Assembly: GCA_003075315.1 (NCBI GenBank)
Contig: QDFQ01000005.1
Location: 1 to 64,000 of the forward strand
DNA length: 64,000 nt
Reading direction: 5' to 3'
Source of the DNA: Arthrobacter sp. TPD3018
GTDB taxonomy: Bacteria; Pseudomonadota; Alphaproteobacteria; Sphingomonadales; Sphingomonadaceae
The notes below the pieces were generated by a model. The model made no database searches. It was not told where the DNA came from and saw only the letters and a program-made list of their open reading frames with translations. Below, piece by piece: positions 8,748-17,609 of the stretch. A program made the translations under genes and the position numbers. Position 1 is the first letter of the stretch. The number at the start of each line of letters is the position of its first letter.

Positions 8748-8779
8748 GTTAAGGGTTGGCGTCGGCCAACCGTCTTAAC
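8748..8779. repeat. hairpin between fabG and acpP
   Basis: Inverted repeat GTTAAGGGTTGGC / GCCAACC-GT-CTTAAC with a four-base loop and a two-base bulge, 6 bp past the fabG stop. No T-run follows on the minus strand, so it is more likely a processing or attenuation hairpin, or an operator, than a standard terminator. It could separate abundant acpP mRNA from the upstream fab genes. Confidence 0.65.
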
Positions 8780-8785
8780 AAGAGG

Positions 8786-9526
8786 TTAGATCATCGCCAT
8801 GCCGCCGTTGACGTGCAACGTCTGGCCGGTGACGTACCCTGCCTCCTTCGACGCCAGATAGACGACCGCCGCGGCGATATCCTCGCCCGTGCCGAGGTCG
8901 CCCGCCGGGATGCGGCCGAGTAGCGCAGCTTTCTGCGCATCCGGCAGCACGTCGGTCATTGCGGACCGAATGAAGCCGGGCGCGACGCAATTGACCGTGA
9001 TGTTGCGGCTGGCCAGTTCCTGCGCCAGCGCCTTCGACATGCCGACAAGGCCCGCCTTCGACGCGGCATAGTTCGCCTGGCCCGGATTGCCGGTCTGCCC
9101 GACGACCGAGGTGATCGACACGACGCGCCCGAAGCGCTGCTTCATCATTGGCTTGGCGGCGGCGCGGATCAGCCGGAATGCGGCCTCCAGGTTGACGCGG
9201 ATCACCTGATCCCATTCATCGTCCTTCATCCGCATCGCGAGATTGTCGCGCGTGACGCCGGCATTATTGACCAGGATATCGATCCGCCCACCGAGCGCCT
9301 CGACCGCCTGCGGCACCAGCGCGTCGACCGCGGCGGCGTCCGACAGATTGCACGGCACCGCGACATGATCGCCGCCCAGCCCGGCGCGGAACGCCTCCAG
9401 CTTTTCGGCATTCGAACCAGACACCGCCAGCCGCGCCCCCTGCGCCGCCAACCCCTTGGCAATGGCGGACCCGATGCCACCCGAAGCACCCGTGACGAGC
9501 GCAGTCATGCCGGTAAGATCGAACAT
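8786..9526 (-). CDS. fabG: 3-oxoacyl-ACP reductase
   Basis: NADPH-dependent reduction of 3-ketoacyl-ACP in fatty-acid elongation. The 246-residue short-chain dehydrogenase has the cofactor loop TGASGGIG (residues 13-20), NNAG (about 88), the catalytic Ser in SITSVVG and YAASK (about 151-155). The upstream GGAG that serves as its ribosome site overlaps the 3' end of the preceding GxxExxY gene. It is separated from its usual neighbour fabD by that inserted gene. Confidence 0.97.
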   Translation of the reverse strand: MFDLTGMTALVTGASGGIGSAIAKGLAAQGARLAVSGSNAEKLEAFRAGLGGDHVAVPCNLSDAAAVDALVPQAVEALGGRIDILVNNAGVTRDNLAMRMKDDEWDQVIRVNLEAAFRLIRAAAKPMMKQRFGRVVSITSVVGQTGNPGQANYAASKAGLVGMSKALAQELASRNITVNCVAPGFIRSAMTDVLPDAQKAALLGRIPAGDLGTGEDIAAAVVYLASKEAGYVTGQTLHVNGGMAMI

Positions 9527-9529
9527 CGT

Positions 9530-9958
9530 TTAATCTCCAAGATTTTGATTCACGCGGAGACGCGGAGACGCGGAGGGACGATGGTCGTTGACGATCCGTC
9601 GCACCCCCTCCTTGAGCGTCGCGCCACCAAAATTGATCAGCAGCCCTACGGGCTGATGGGTAAGACGAAGGTAGGTCAGCAATTGTTTGGCGTGAATGAT
9701 AGTCAGCCGTTCGATCGACTTGACCTCGACGAGCAATCGCTCGTCTATAAGCAGGTCGATGCGAAACGCGGCATCGAACCGTATACCCTCGAATTCAATA
9801 GCTACCGGTTGCTGACGCGCGACCCGATAACCTGCCGCCGAGAGTTTGCCCGCAAGGACTGTTTCATAGACGCTTTCAAGAAGTCCGGGACCGAGATCGC
9901 GGTGTATCCTCAACGCAAGGTCGAGCACGTCACCACTGATCTGGTCAATGTCTCTCAC
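9530..9958 (-). CDS. GxxExxY family protein
   Basis: 142 residues with the family signature GLLESVY near residues 25-31 and a later PDDEXK-nuclease-like strand pair RIDLLIDERLLVEVKS (D...EVK), the features of the GxxExxY family (PF13366). The molecular function of the family is not established. GTG start; the GGAGAA upstream of it is part of a flanking inverted repeat, and the last codons (ASPRLRV...) are encoded by the other arm. It lies between fabD and fabG in the same direction with only 3 bp to fabG, so it looks like an inserted module riding on the fab operon. Confidence 0.85.
   Translation of the reverse strand: MRDIDQISGDVLDLALRIHRDLGPGLLESVYETVLAGKLSAAGYRVARQQPVAIEFEGIRFDAAFRIDLLIDERLLVEVKSIERLTIIHAKQLLTYLRLTHQPVGLLINFGGATLKEGVRRIVNDHRPSASPRLRVNQNLGD
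9541..9575. repeat. inverted repeat, fabG-side arm
   Basis: Begins GATTTTGATTCACGCGGAGA and continues with further CGCGGAGA units. It is the partner of 9963-9999: the reverse complement of that arm matches with only two one-base indels. It encodes the C-terminus of the GxxExxY protein. Confidence 0.85.
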
Positions 9959-9962
9959 TTCT

Positions 9963-9999
9963 TCTCCGCGTCTCCGCGTCTCCGCGTGATCAAATCCTC
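9963..9999. repeat. inverted repeat, fabD-side arm
   Basis: Reads TCTCCGCG units and ends CGTGATCAAATC. It holds the fabD stop codon (9990-9992) and supplies the GGAG ribosome site of the GxxExxY gene. With the other arm it defines a unit of about 460 bp. Confidence 0.85.
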
Positions 10000-10949
10000 T
10001 TAAGCAAATCCTCGATGTCGTCCATCGTCACCACGCTGATCGCATCTGCCTCGGGCGCGATGCGCTTGACCATGGGGGTGAGGACCTTGCCGCCGAATTC
10101 GACGAACTGGGTGACGCCCGCCTCGACCATCGCCAGCACCGATTCGCGCCAGCGCACCATGCCGGTCACCTGAGCGACCAGTGAAGCGCGGATCGCGCCC
10201 GGATCGGCGATCGCCACGGCATCGACGTTAGCGAACACCGGCACCAGCGGCGCCCCGATGCGCGCGTCGGCCAGCGCGGCGTCCATCGCGTCCGCGGCCG
10301 GCTGCATCAGCGGACAGTGGAACGGCGCCGACACCGGCAACAGAACCGCGCGCTTGGCGCCCAGGTCCTTGGCGAGCGCGACCGCGCGTTCGATCGCGGC
10401 ACGGTGCCCGGAAATCACGACCTGCGAGGGGTCATTGTCGTTCGCGACAGTGCAGACGAGCTCCTCGCCGCCCTCGGCCAGAATCGCATCGACCGCCGCC
10501 CCGGCGATCACCTGTGCCTTGTCGCGATCGGCGCCGAGCAGCGCCGCCATCGCGCCCTCGCCCACCGGCACCGCCGCCTGCATCGCCTGCCCGCGCAGCT
10601 TCAGCAGGCGCGCGGTCGTGGACAGGTCGAACGCCTGCGCCGCACACAAGGCGCTATATTCGCCGAGGCTGTGGCCCGCGACATAATCCGCCTTGTCGGC
10701 GAGCGACACGCCCCCTTCCCGCTCCAACACGCGCAGCGTCGCGATGGCGTTGGCCATGATCGCAGGCTGGGCATTTTCGGTCAGGGTCAGATCGTCCGCG
10801 GGCCCTTCGACCATCAGGCGGAACAGATGCTGCCCCAGCGCCTCGTCCACTTCGCCGAACACCTCGCGCGCCACCGGGCTCGCATCGGCCAGCGCTTTGG
10901 CCATGCCGACCGCCTGGCTGCCCTGGCCGGGGAAGATGAATGCCCGCAT
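9990..10949 (-). CDS. fabD: malonyl-CoA:ACP transacylase
   Basis: Loads malonate from CoA to ACP. From the ATG at 10949, which has a strong AAGGAGAG site, it is 319 residues: FPGQGSQAVGM at the N-terminus, GHSLGEYSAL with the nucleophilic serine (about residue 95), and the SAPFHCPLM block with the catalytic His (about 205). A longer frame up to 11192 is not supported. The stop codon lies inside an inverted repeat. First gene of the fab operon in this window. Confidence 0.96.
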   Translation of the reverse strand: MRAFIFPGQGSQAVGMAKALADASPVAREVFGEVDEALGQHLFRLMVEGPADDLTLTENAQPAIMANAIATLRVLEREGGVSLADKADYVAGHSLGEYSALCAAQAFDLSTTARLLKLRGQAMQAAVPVGEGAMAALLGADRDKAQVIAGAAVDAILAEGGEELVCTVANDNDPSQVVISGHRAAIERAVALAKDLGAKRAVLLPVSAPFHCPLMQPAADAMDAALADARIGAPLVPVFANVDAVAIADPGAIRASLVAQVTGMVRWRESVLAMVEAGVTQFVEFGGKVLTPMVKRIAPEADAISVVTMDDIEDLLKRI

Positions 10950-11155
10950 CTGGACTCTCCTTAATTCGCAGGAGGGCGCCACTAGGGCCGCGGCGGGCCT
11001 CACGCAACCTGAACGAATATCGCGGAGTTGCGACACCTTGCGACCGTTTTGACGGATCGGTGGGAGAGGCGTGCGACAGGTGGCGCCCATATCTCGTTCC
11101 GACGCCACGAAAAACGGCGCCAGTATCCAATGCATGTTCAACGGGAGTATGAACG

Positions 11156-11500
11156 ATGAAGAAGCTGATCCTGAGCGCGATCGCCGCCACACTGGTCGCC
11201 AGCCCGATGGTCGCCAGCGCCGCCGAAGCCGCGCCGCAGCAGCGCACCGTCACCACCGTCAAGGAGCGCCCCAACGGCCGCACCGTGGTGACGACACGGA
11301 CGACCGAAACCCGCGGCTGGCGCGCCGGCCAGCGCTTCGATCGCCGTCGCGCGACTAACTATCGCATCGTGAACGACTATCGCACCTATCGCCTCGCCCC
11401 GCCGCCGCGCGGTGCCTATTGGGCGCGCTCGGGCCGCGACGCGGTGCTGGTCCGCAACAACGGCACGGTCATCCGCGTGATCCAGCGCTCGTTTCGCTGA
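11156..11500 (+). CDS. RcnB-like secreted protein
   Basis: 114 residues with a Sec signal peptide (MKKLILSAIAATLVASPMVA, cut after ASA near residue 22). The C-terminal YRLAPPPRGAYWARSGRDAV and following strand match the RcnB family (PF11776), periplasmic proteins first described in nickel/cobalt homeostasis. The middle is rich in Arg and Thr. It has its own 200-bp upstream region and the rpsF promoter region follows, so it is probably monocistronic. The metal role is by family only. Confidence 0.8.
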   Translation: MKKLILSAIAATLVASPMVASAAEAAPQQRTVTTVKERPNGRTVVTTRTTETRGWRAGQRFDRRRATNYRIVNDYRTYRLAPPPRGAYWARSGRDAVLVRNNGTVIRVIQRSFR

Positions 11501-11516
11501 GGCTGGGGGTTAAGCC

Positions 11517-11544
11517 TTGCCTTTTGGAGCGAACCCGTTAGGGG
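11517..11544 (+). promoter_or_regulatory. candidate rpsF operon promoter
   Basis: TTGCCT, 16 bases, then TAGGGG, upstream of the rpsF leader hairpin. The -10 is poor by enterobacterial standards, so this is a weak call supported mainly by position. Confidence 0.35.
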
Positions 11545-11553
11545 ACGCCACAT

Positions 11554-11584
11554 CCGGGGTGGAGAGCCAGTCTCTCCGCCCCGG
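11554..11584 (+). promoter_or_regulatory. rpsF leader hairpin (possible ribosomal-protein autoregulatory site)
   Basis: CCGGGG-T-GGAGAG pairs with CTCTCC-GCCCCGG around a short loop, about 95 bases before rpsF. No T-run follows, so it is not a terminator. Operons encoding S6 and S18 in many bacteria carry a leader bound by the S6:S18 complex; whether this hairpin is that element is inference. Confidence 0.5.
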
Positions 11585-11679
11585 TTCGTATTGCGATTTG
11601 AGTAAGAGCGATACGGGGAAGACAGCCGGAGGGGCGTCGCATGGGGCGGCGTCAGCGATCGGCCAACGAAGGACAAGGC

Positions 11680-12111
11680 ATGGCTCTGTACGAGCACACG
11701 TTCCTTGCGCGCCAGGATCTGGCACAGGCGCAGGTGGACGCGCTGGCGGAAACCGCCACGAAGATCATCGAAGACAATGGCGGCAAGGTCGTCAAGACCG
11801 AGACCTGGGGCCTCCGCAGCCTCGCCTATCGCATCGCGAAGAACCGCAAGGCGCATTACGTGATGCTCGAGATCGACGCCCCCGGCAACGTGGTGGCTGA
11901 GCTGGAGCGTCAGACCCAGATCAACGAGGACGTGATCCGCTACATGACCGTCAAGGTCGACGAGCTGGAGCAGGGTCCGACCGTCATGATGCGCAAGCAG
12001 GAGCGCGACCGTGAGCGTCGCAGCGACCGCGAAGGTGGCCGTGACGGCGCACCGCGCGGCGATCGTCCCGATCGTGGCCCCCGTCGTGACCGTGAAGAGG
12101 AGGCCGCATAA
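11680..12111 (+). CDS. rpsF: 30S ribosomal protein S6
   Basis: 143 residues. The core ([53 protein letters not shown]) is S6. From about residue 105 a charged tail rich in Arg, Asp and Glu follows, as in other alphaproteobacterial S6 proteins. ATG at 11680 is preferred to one at 11641 because homology starts there and a GAAGGACAAGG site precedes it. Its stop overlaps the rpsR start (TAATG). Confidence 0.97.
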   Translation: MALYEHTFLARQDLAQAQVDALAETATKIIEDNGGKVVKTETWGLRSLAYRIAKNRKAHYVMLEIDAPGNVVAELERQTQINEDVIRYMTVKVDELEQGPTVMMRKQERDRERRSDREGGRDGAPRGDRPDRGPRRDREEEAA

Positions 12112-12335
12112 TGGCTCGCCCGTTTTTCCGCCGCCGCAAGTCGTGCCCGTTCAGCGCCAAGGATGCGCCCCGGATCGACTATAAGGACGTCCGTCTGCTC
12201 CAGGGCTTCGTGTCCGAGCGTGGCAAGATCGTCCCGTCGCGCATCACCTCGGTGAGCGCCAAGAAGCAGCGCGAGCTCGCCCAGGCGATCAAGCGCGCCC
12301 GTCATCTGGGCCTGCTGCCCTACGTCGTTAAGTAA
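12111..12335 (+). CDS. rpsR: 30S ribosomal protein S18
   Basis: 74 residues, small-subunit protein that pairs with S6. Typical segments: [11 protein letters not shown] at the start, [25 protein letters not shown], and [14 protein letters not shown] at the end. Starts on the last base of the rpsF stop codon, so translation is coupled. Confidence 0.98.
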   Translation: MARPFFRRRKSCPFSAKDAPRIDYKDVRLLQGFVSERGKIVPSRITSVSAKKQRELAQAIKRARHLGLLPYVVK

Positions 12336-12347
12336 GGAGTCCGATCC

Positions 12348-12953
12348 ATGGACGTCATTCTGCTTGAGCGCGTCGAGAAGCTCGGCGCCATCGGCGACGT
12401 AGTGAAGGTGAAGGACGGTTTCGCCCGTAACTTCCTGCTGCCGAACAAGAAGGCGCTGCGCGCCAACGAAGCCAACCGCAAGGTGTTCGAGGCGAACCGC
12501 GCTCGCATCGAGTCGGAGAACGCGAACCGTCGCGGCGAAGCCGAGAAGGAAGCGGTTAACTTCAAGGACGTGTCGGTCACGCTGATCCGTCAGGCGTCGA
12601 ACACCGGCCAGCTGTACGGCTCGGTCGCGGTGCGCGACCTGGTCGAGGCGCTGGTCGCCGACGGCCACAAGGTGACCAAGAGCCAGATCGTGCTCGACAA
12701 GCCGATCAAGTCGATCGGCCTGTACGACGTGCGCGTCGCGCTGCACCCGGAAGTCGCCGTGACCGTCAAGGTCAACGTCGCCCGCTCGCCCGAAGAGGCC
12801 GAGATGCAGGCGTCGGGCGTCGATGTCATGGCCTCGATGTTCGAGCGTGACGAAGCCGGCTTCACCGAGGATTACGATCCCAACGCCGAGCCGGGCGCCA
12901 CTGCCGAAGTGCAGGGCGACGATCGCGCCGAAACGGAGCAGACGCAGGGTTAA
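12348..12953 (+). CDS. rplI: 50S ribosomal protein L9
   Basis: 201 residues. N-terminal L9 signature VILLERVEKLGAIGDVVKVKDGFARNFLLP, a long connecting helix, and the C-terminal domain. The last 40 or so residues form an acidic extension (EDYDPNAEPGA...), longer than E. coli L9 (149 residues) but usual in this group. AAGGAG lies upstream of the ATG. Last gene of rpsF-rpsR-rplI, followed by a clear terminator. Confidence 0.98.
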   Translation: MDVILLERVEKLGAIGDVVKVKDGFARNFLLPNKKALRANEANRKVFEANRARIESENANRRGEAEKEAVNFKDVSVTLIRQASNTGQLYGSVAVRDLVEALVADGHKVTKSQIVLDKPIKSIGLYDVRVALHPEVAVTVKVNVARSPEEAEMQASGVDVMASMFERDEAGFTEDYDPNAEPGATAEVQGDDRAETEQTQG

Positions 12954-12982
12954 TCCCCGCGTCGGCTTACGCCGATCTACGA

Positions 12983-13021
12983 AAAAAGGGCCGTCCGGTG
13001 CGTACCGGGCGGCCCTTTTTT
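12983..13021 (+). terminator. intrinsic terminator after rplI
   Basis: AAAAAAGGGCCGTCCGGT, a short loop, then ACCGGGCGGCCCTTTTTT. The GC-rich stem and the T-run on both strands make it a bidirectional rho-independent terminator, 30 bp after the rplI stop. Confidence 0.93.
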
Positions 13022-13062
13022 CCGTCTTACGTGTAACGCTGGCAGGTCTTGCGGCAGAACGC

Positions 13063-13143
13063 TCAGGGGCAGGTCACACAGGCGCTTACGACCGCAGCCA
13101 GCGGGATCAGGGCCAGAACGACGGGAAAAATCTGCTTCATCAT
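13063..13143 (-). CDS. candidate 26-residue micro-lipoprotein
   Basis: A short minus-strand frame beginning MMKQIFPVVLALIPLAAVVS and ending ACVTCP. It looks like a complete lipoprotein signal peptide: two N-terminal Met, one Lys, a hydrophobic core, and a lipobox VSAC, leaving a mature peptide of five residues (CVTCP). A good AAGGA site lies 5-6 bases before the ATG pair, which argues against chance. Small entericidin-like lipoproteins are known in proteobacteria, but this has no recognisable mature domain. It lies between the rplI terminator and the STAS-like gene. Confidence 0.45.
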   Translation of the reverse strand: MMKQIFPVVLALIPLAAVVSACVTCP

Positions 13144-13265
13144 CAGGTCCTTGAGATTCCCAATGCCTAATGCGCACCCGATGCAAAGGTTGCGTATTCC
13201 TGAACGACCGCCGGCCGCAGCGTCTCGGGCGAGTCATGTTCCTTTAACCCGGGCCATTAACGTCC

Positions 13266-13763
13266 ATGAAAGTCCACACCGATATGGACACATTCATGGG
13301 CCTGCATTCTCCTGCTCGATTTCGCGTGGAACCGGATACCGCTCGGGGTGTCACCTACATCACCCTGTCGGGGTTCTTCCTGTTGCCCGACGTGGCCGCC
13401 TTCGATCGGGAATGGGCACAGGCGCATAGCCTCCTGCGATGTGCGCCCAATGCGCATCTGACGCTCTGCGATATCTCGGACATGAGCATCCAGTCGCAGG
13501 ATGTGGTCAACGCCTTCACCGCCATTGTGCGCGATCCGGTGCGGCAGGGCCGGCGGCTCGCGATGGTCGTCGGCATGTCGCTGTCCCGCCACCAGGCCAA
13601 ACGGCTCAACCCGCCTGAGCGCGAGGGCGTCGCCCATTTCTTCAGCCGTGCGGAGGCGGAAGCCTGGCTGTTCAGCGACGACCGAACAGACGCTCAATAT
13701 CTCCATGCGCCAGCTTCACCCATGTCGGCCGACCGTGGTTACATTGGCCCGAGTGCGGCGTAG
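13266..13763 (+). CDS. second STAS/SpoIIAA-like protein, function unknown
   Basis: Up to 165 residues. The core (ARFRVEPDTARGVTYITLSG, LTLCDISDMSIQ, a helix through VRDPVRQGRRLAMVVGM, then HFFSRAEAEAWLF) has the same strand/helix order as the protein at 5643-6035, including the N-terminal GFF/GFW and the C-terminal AxAWL motif, so the two are paralogues. Start uncertain: ATG 13266 or 13284, neither with a clear ribosome site. The last 92 bp overlap the 3' end of mutL on the other strand; the conserved domain ends at about the overlap. The function is unknown. Confidence 0.7.
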   Translation: MKVHTDMDTFMGLHSPARFRVEPDTARGVTYITLSGFFLLPDVAAFDREWAQAHSLLRCAPNAHLTLCDISDMSIQSQDVVNAFTAIVRDPVRQGRRLAMVVGMSLSRHQAKRLNPPEREGVAHFFSRAEAEAWLFSDDRTDAQYLHAPASPMSADRGYIGPSAA

Positions 13764-15498
13764 CCTCCATCTCGCGCAGCAGCGCATTCATCTCGGCGAC
13801 GCCCAGCACCCGCCCTGCCCGTACCGACCCATGGCACGCCATGGTGCCGGCCACAGCGTCCAGTCGCTCGCGTAGCGACAGCGCCTGGTCGAATGCCGCG
13901 AGTTCGTCCGCCAGATCGGTGATGAGCCCCGCCGGGTCGGCCTGACCCAGCAAGGCCGGCGTCGCCCGCACCAGCATCGCCGTCGGCCCGAACCGCTCCA
14001 GCTCCAGCCCCAGTTCGGCGAGTTCGCCGATCCGCGATTCGAGGCGGTCGCAGGCAGGCTCGTCCAGTTCGACCACCTCGGGGATCAGCAGCGCCTGCGC
14101 AGCGACCCGCCCGCCGGCCAGCCCTGCGCGCATCCGTTCGAGCACGAGACGTTCATGCGCCGCATGCTGGTCGACCAGCACCAGCCCATCCTCCGCTTCC
14201 GCGACGATATAGGTCCGCGCCACCTGTCCGCGCGCGACACCCAGCGGATGGGCGACCGTCGACGGCGGCAACGCATAGGCCGGCTCCGCCCGCGCGGCGG
14301 GGGGCGGCGTGACGAACGTCGGGCGGGCATCGTTGACGTAGCGCTGCGCGAACAGCCCCGCGCCGTCCGTCGCTCCGTAGCCACCACCCTCCATCGCCGG
14401 CGCGGACCAAGCCTCCGCCGCCACATCGCCGGGGGGATGGGTCGCGACCGGCTCCGGCCGCCACATCGCCAGTGCGTCCTCGGCAGGCCGCTGCACGCTG
14501 CGATGCCCGGCCGCATCCAGCGCGCGCCGCAGCCCCGACACGATCATGCCGCGCACCATCGCGGGATCGCGAAAGCGCACCTCGGTCTTCGCGGGATGGA
14601 CGTTCACGTCCACCTCCGCCGGCGGCACGTCGAGGAACAGCGCCACCACCGCATGGCGGTCGCGTGGCAGCATCTCGGCATAGGCGCCGCGGATCGCGCC
14701 CATCAGCAACCGGTCGCGCACGGGGCGGCCGTTGACGAACAGATATTGGTGGTCGGCGACACCGCGATTGTAGGTCGGGATGCTGGCCACGCCGCCCAGC
14801 ACGATCGGCCCCGAATCGGTCGGCCGCTCCAGATCGATCGTCACCGCATTGTCGGCGAGCGCCCGGTCGGTCAGCCCGGCGACGCGCGCCGGCCGGTCCT
14901 CGGCCAGCATCGCGGCGAGCGCGCGGCGGCCGTCATGCTCCAGTGTGAAGGCGATATCGGGCCGCGCCATCGCCAACCGGCGTACCGTATCGAGACAGGC
15001 GGCATATTCGGCGCGGGACGATCGCAAAAATTTGCGCCGCGCCGGCACGCGTCCGAACAGATCCTCGACGATCACCCGCGTGCCCGGCGGCAAGGCGGCG
15101 GGCCCTTCGCGCGCGACGATGCCATTGTCGACCGTCCGCGCCCAGCCCTCCGCGCCGCGGACCCGGCTTTCGATCGTCAGCCGCGCGACGCTGGCGATCG
15201 AGGGCAAGGCTTCGCCGCGAAAGCCCATGGTCGTCACATTTTCAATGGCTTCGTCGGGCAGCTTGGACGTCGCATGCCGTTCGAGCGCCAGCGCCATGTC
15301 AGCCGGCGCCATGCCACAGCCGTCGTCGACCACCTCGATCCGCGCGAGCCCGCCGTTCGCCAGCATCACCGCAATGCGATTCGCACCGGCGTCGATGGCG
15401 TTTTCGACCAGCTCCTTCAACGCGCTGGCGGGCCTTTCCACCACTTCACCGGCGGCGATGCGGTTGACGAGATGTTCGGGCAGACGGCGTATTGACAC
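13672..15498 (-). CDS. mutL: DNA mismatch repair protein MutL
   Basis: Matchmaker between mismatch recognition and strand removal. 608 residues: GHKL ATPase domain with ELVENAIDAGA (about 30-40), DDGCGM (about 58) and TMGFRGEALPSI (about 90). The C-terminal dimerisation/endonuclease domain has DQHAAHERLVLE, which fits the DQHAx2Ex4E metal motif of MutL proteins that nick DNA, plus ACHGSVRAG and QCNHGRP. It should therefore be an endonuclease-type MutL, unlike E. coli. GTG start. Divergent from mreB, with 132 bp between. Confidence 0.97.
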   Translation of the reverse strand: MSIRRLPEHLVNRIAAGEVVERPASALKELVENAIDAGANRIAVMLANGGLARIEVVDDGCGMAPADMALALERHATSKLPDEAIENVTTMGFRGEALPSIASVARLTIESRVRGAEGWARTVDNGIVAREGPAALPPGTRVIVEDLFGRVPARRKFLRSSRAEYAACLDTVRRLAMARPDIAFTLEHDGRRALAAMLAEDRPARVAGLTDRALADNAVTIDLERPTDSGPIVLGGVASIPTYNRGVADHQYLFVNGRPVRDRLLMGAIRGAYAEMLPRDRHAVVALFLDVPPAEVDVNVHPAKTEVRFRDPAMVRGMIVSGLRRALDAAGHRSVQRPAEDALAMWRPEPVATHPPGDVAAEAWSAPAMEGGGYGATDGAGLFAQRYVNDARPTFVTPPPAARAEPAYALPPSTVAHPLGVARGQVARTYIVAEAEDGLVLVDQHAAHERLVLERMRAGLAGGRVAAQALLIPEVVELDEPACDRLESRIGELAELGLELERFGPTAMLVRATPALLGQADPAGLITDLADELAAFDQALSLRERLDAVAGTMACHGSVRAGRVLGVAEMNALLREMEATPHSGQCNHGRPTWVKLAHGDIERLFGRR

Positions 15499-15552
15499 TG
15501 CGCAAGCTCTATACCAAGCGGACGCATCCCGCGAGCCCTACGCAAGACGTGA

Positions 15553-16671
<1,119 letters not shown>

Positions 16672-16726
16672 GCGCCCGCAACGACGTAACGGCTTACCCA
16701 CACTTACAGGACGGGGGACCCGGCGC

Positions 16727-17605
16727 ATGGCGCCTGCCCGCGACCGTCGCACCGGTTTTTCGCGGCGACGGCAATATTCGACGTTCATCGGCTACGTGCT
16801 CGCGGTGGCGGGCGCGGTGGTGGGGGCCGTGTTGCTCGTCGTGTCCTCGGTGCACCCGCCGGCATTCGGCACGGCGCGCATGGCCGTGGCGAGCGTCACC
16901 GCGCCGATCGCCGGCGTGCTCGATGCGGGGGTGGATCCCGTCGCCTCCGTACCGCGCGCGATCGGGACGTGGATCGGCGTGCATGGCGAGAACGCCCAGC
17001 TTCGCGCCGAAGTCGCCCGCAGTCGCGCGCTGCTGACCCGCGCGCGGATCATCGCCTATGACAACCGCCGCCTGCGCGCACTGCTGCGCGTCCGCGACCG
17101 CACGCCCGAAGTCGTCATCGCGGCGCGCCTCGTCGGATCGACCGCCAGCAGCGGGCGACGCTTCGCGCTGCTCAACGCCGGGCGATTGCAGGGGGTGCAG
17201 CCCGGCATGCCGGTACGCGGGCCGGATGGCCTCGTCGGCCGCGTCCTCGAATCCGGGCCGATCGCCGCGCGCGTACTGCTGATCACCGATCCCGAAAGCC
17301 TCGTGCCCGTCCGCCGGACCCGCGACGGCGCCGCCGCGATCGCCGCGGGGCGCGGTGACGGACGCGTCGATATCCGCTCGGTCGACGCGACCAACGTGCG
17401 CTTCAACCGCGGCGACATGTTCGTGACCTCGGGCACGGGTGGCCTGTACGCGCCCGGCGTGCCGGTGGCGCAGGTCGATCGCAACGGCATGGACAGCGTC
17501 GCCGCGACGCCCTTCATGGCACCCGATGCCCTGGACTTCGCGGTGGTCGAGCGCCCTTACGTGCCGATGCCGCCGCCCCCGCCGGCCCGCCCGGCGGTGC
17601 CGTGA
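16727..17605 (+). CDS. mreC: rod-shape protein MreC
   Basis: 292 residues, bitopic inner-membrane protein linking MreB to periplasmic wall enzymes. A basic N-terminus (RDRRTGFSRRRQ) precedes one membrane helix (FIGYVLAVAGAVVGAVLLVV, about 22-41), a coiled coil around 85-120, and the beta-rich MreC domain (SGRRFALLNAG, GLVGRVLESGP, LITDPESLVPV). The C-terminus is Pro-rich. It starts 55 bp after mreB; the ATG follows a GGGGGACC stretch. Confidence 0.95.
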   Translation: MAPARDRRTGFSRRRQYSTFIGYVLAVAGAVVGAVLLVVSSVHPPAFGTARMAVASVTAPIAGVLDAGVDPVASVPRAIGTWIGVHGENAQLRAEVARSRALLTRARIIAYDNRRLRALLRVRDRTPEVVIAARLVGSTASSGRRFALLNAGRLQGVQPGMPVRGPDGLVGRVLESGPIAARVLLITDPESLVPVRRTRDGAAAIAAGRGDGRVDIRSVDATNVRFNRGDMFVTSGTGGLYAPGVPVAQVDRNGMDSVAATPFMAPDALDFAVVERPYVPMPPPPPARPAVP

Positions 17606-17609
17606 TCCG

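Noticed and set aside
9541..9999. Possible CRISPR-like array from the CGCGGAGA units
   Set aside because: Only short tandem units in two inverse arms around a gene, no regularly spaced repeats or spacers.
15492..15515. TTGACA...TATACC as an mreB promoter
   Set aside because: The TTGACA is present, but the spacing to the -10-like hexamer is only 12 bases, too short for a standard promoter.
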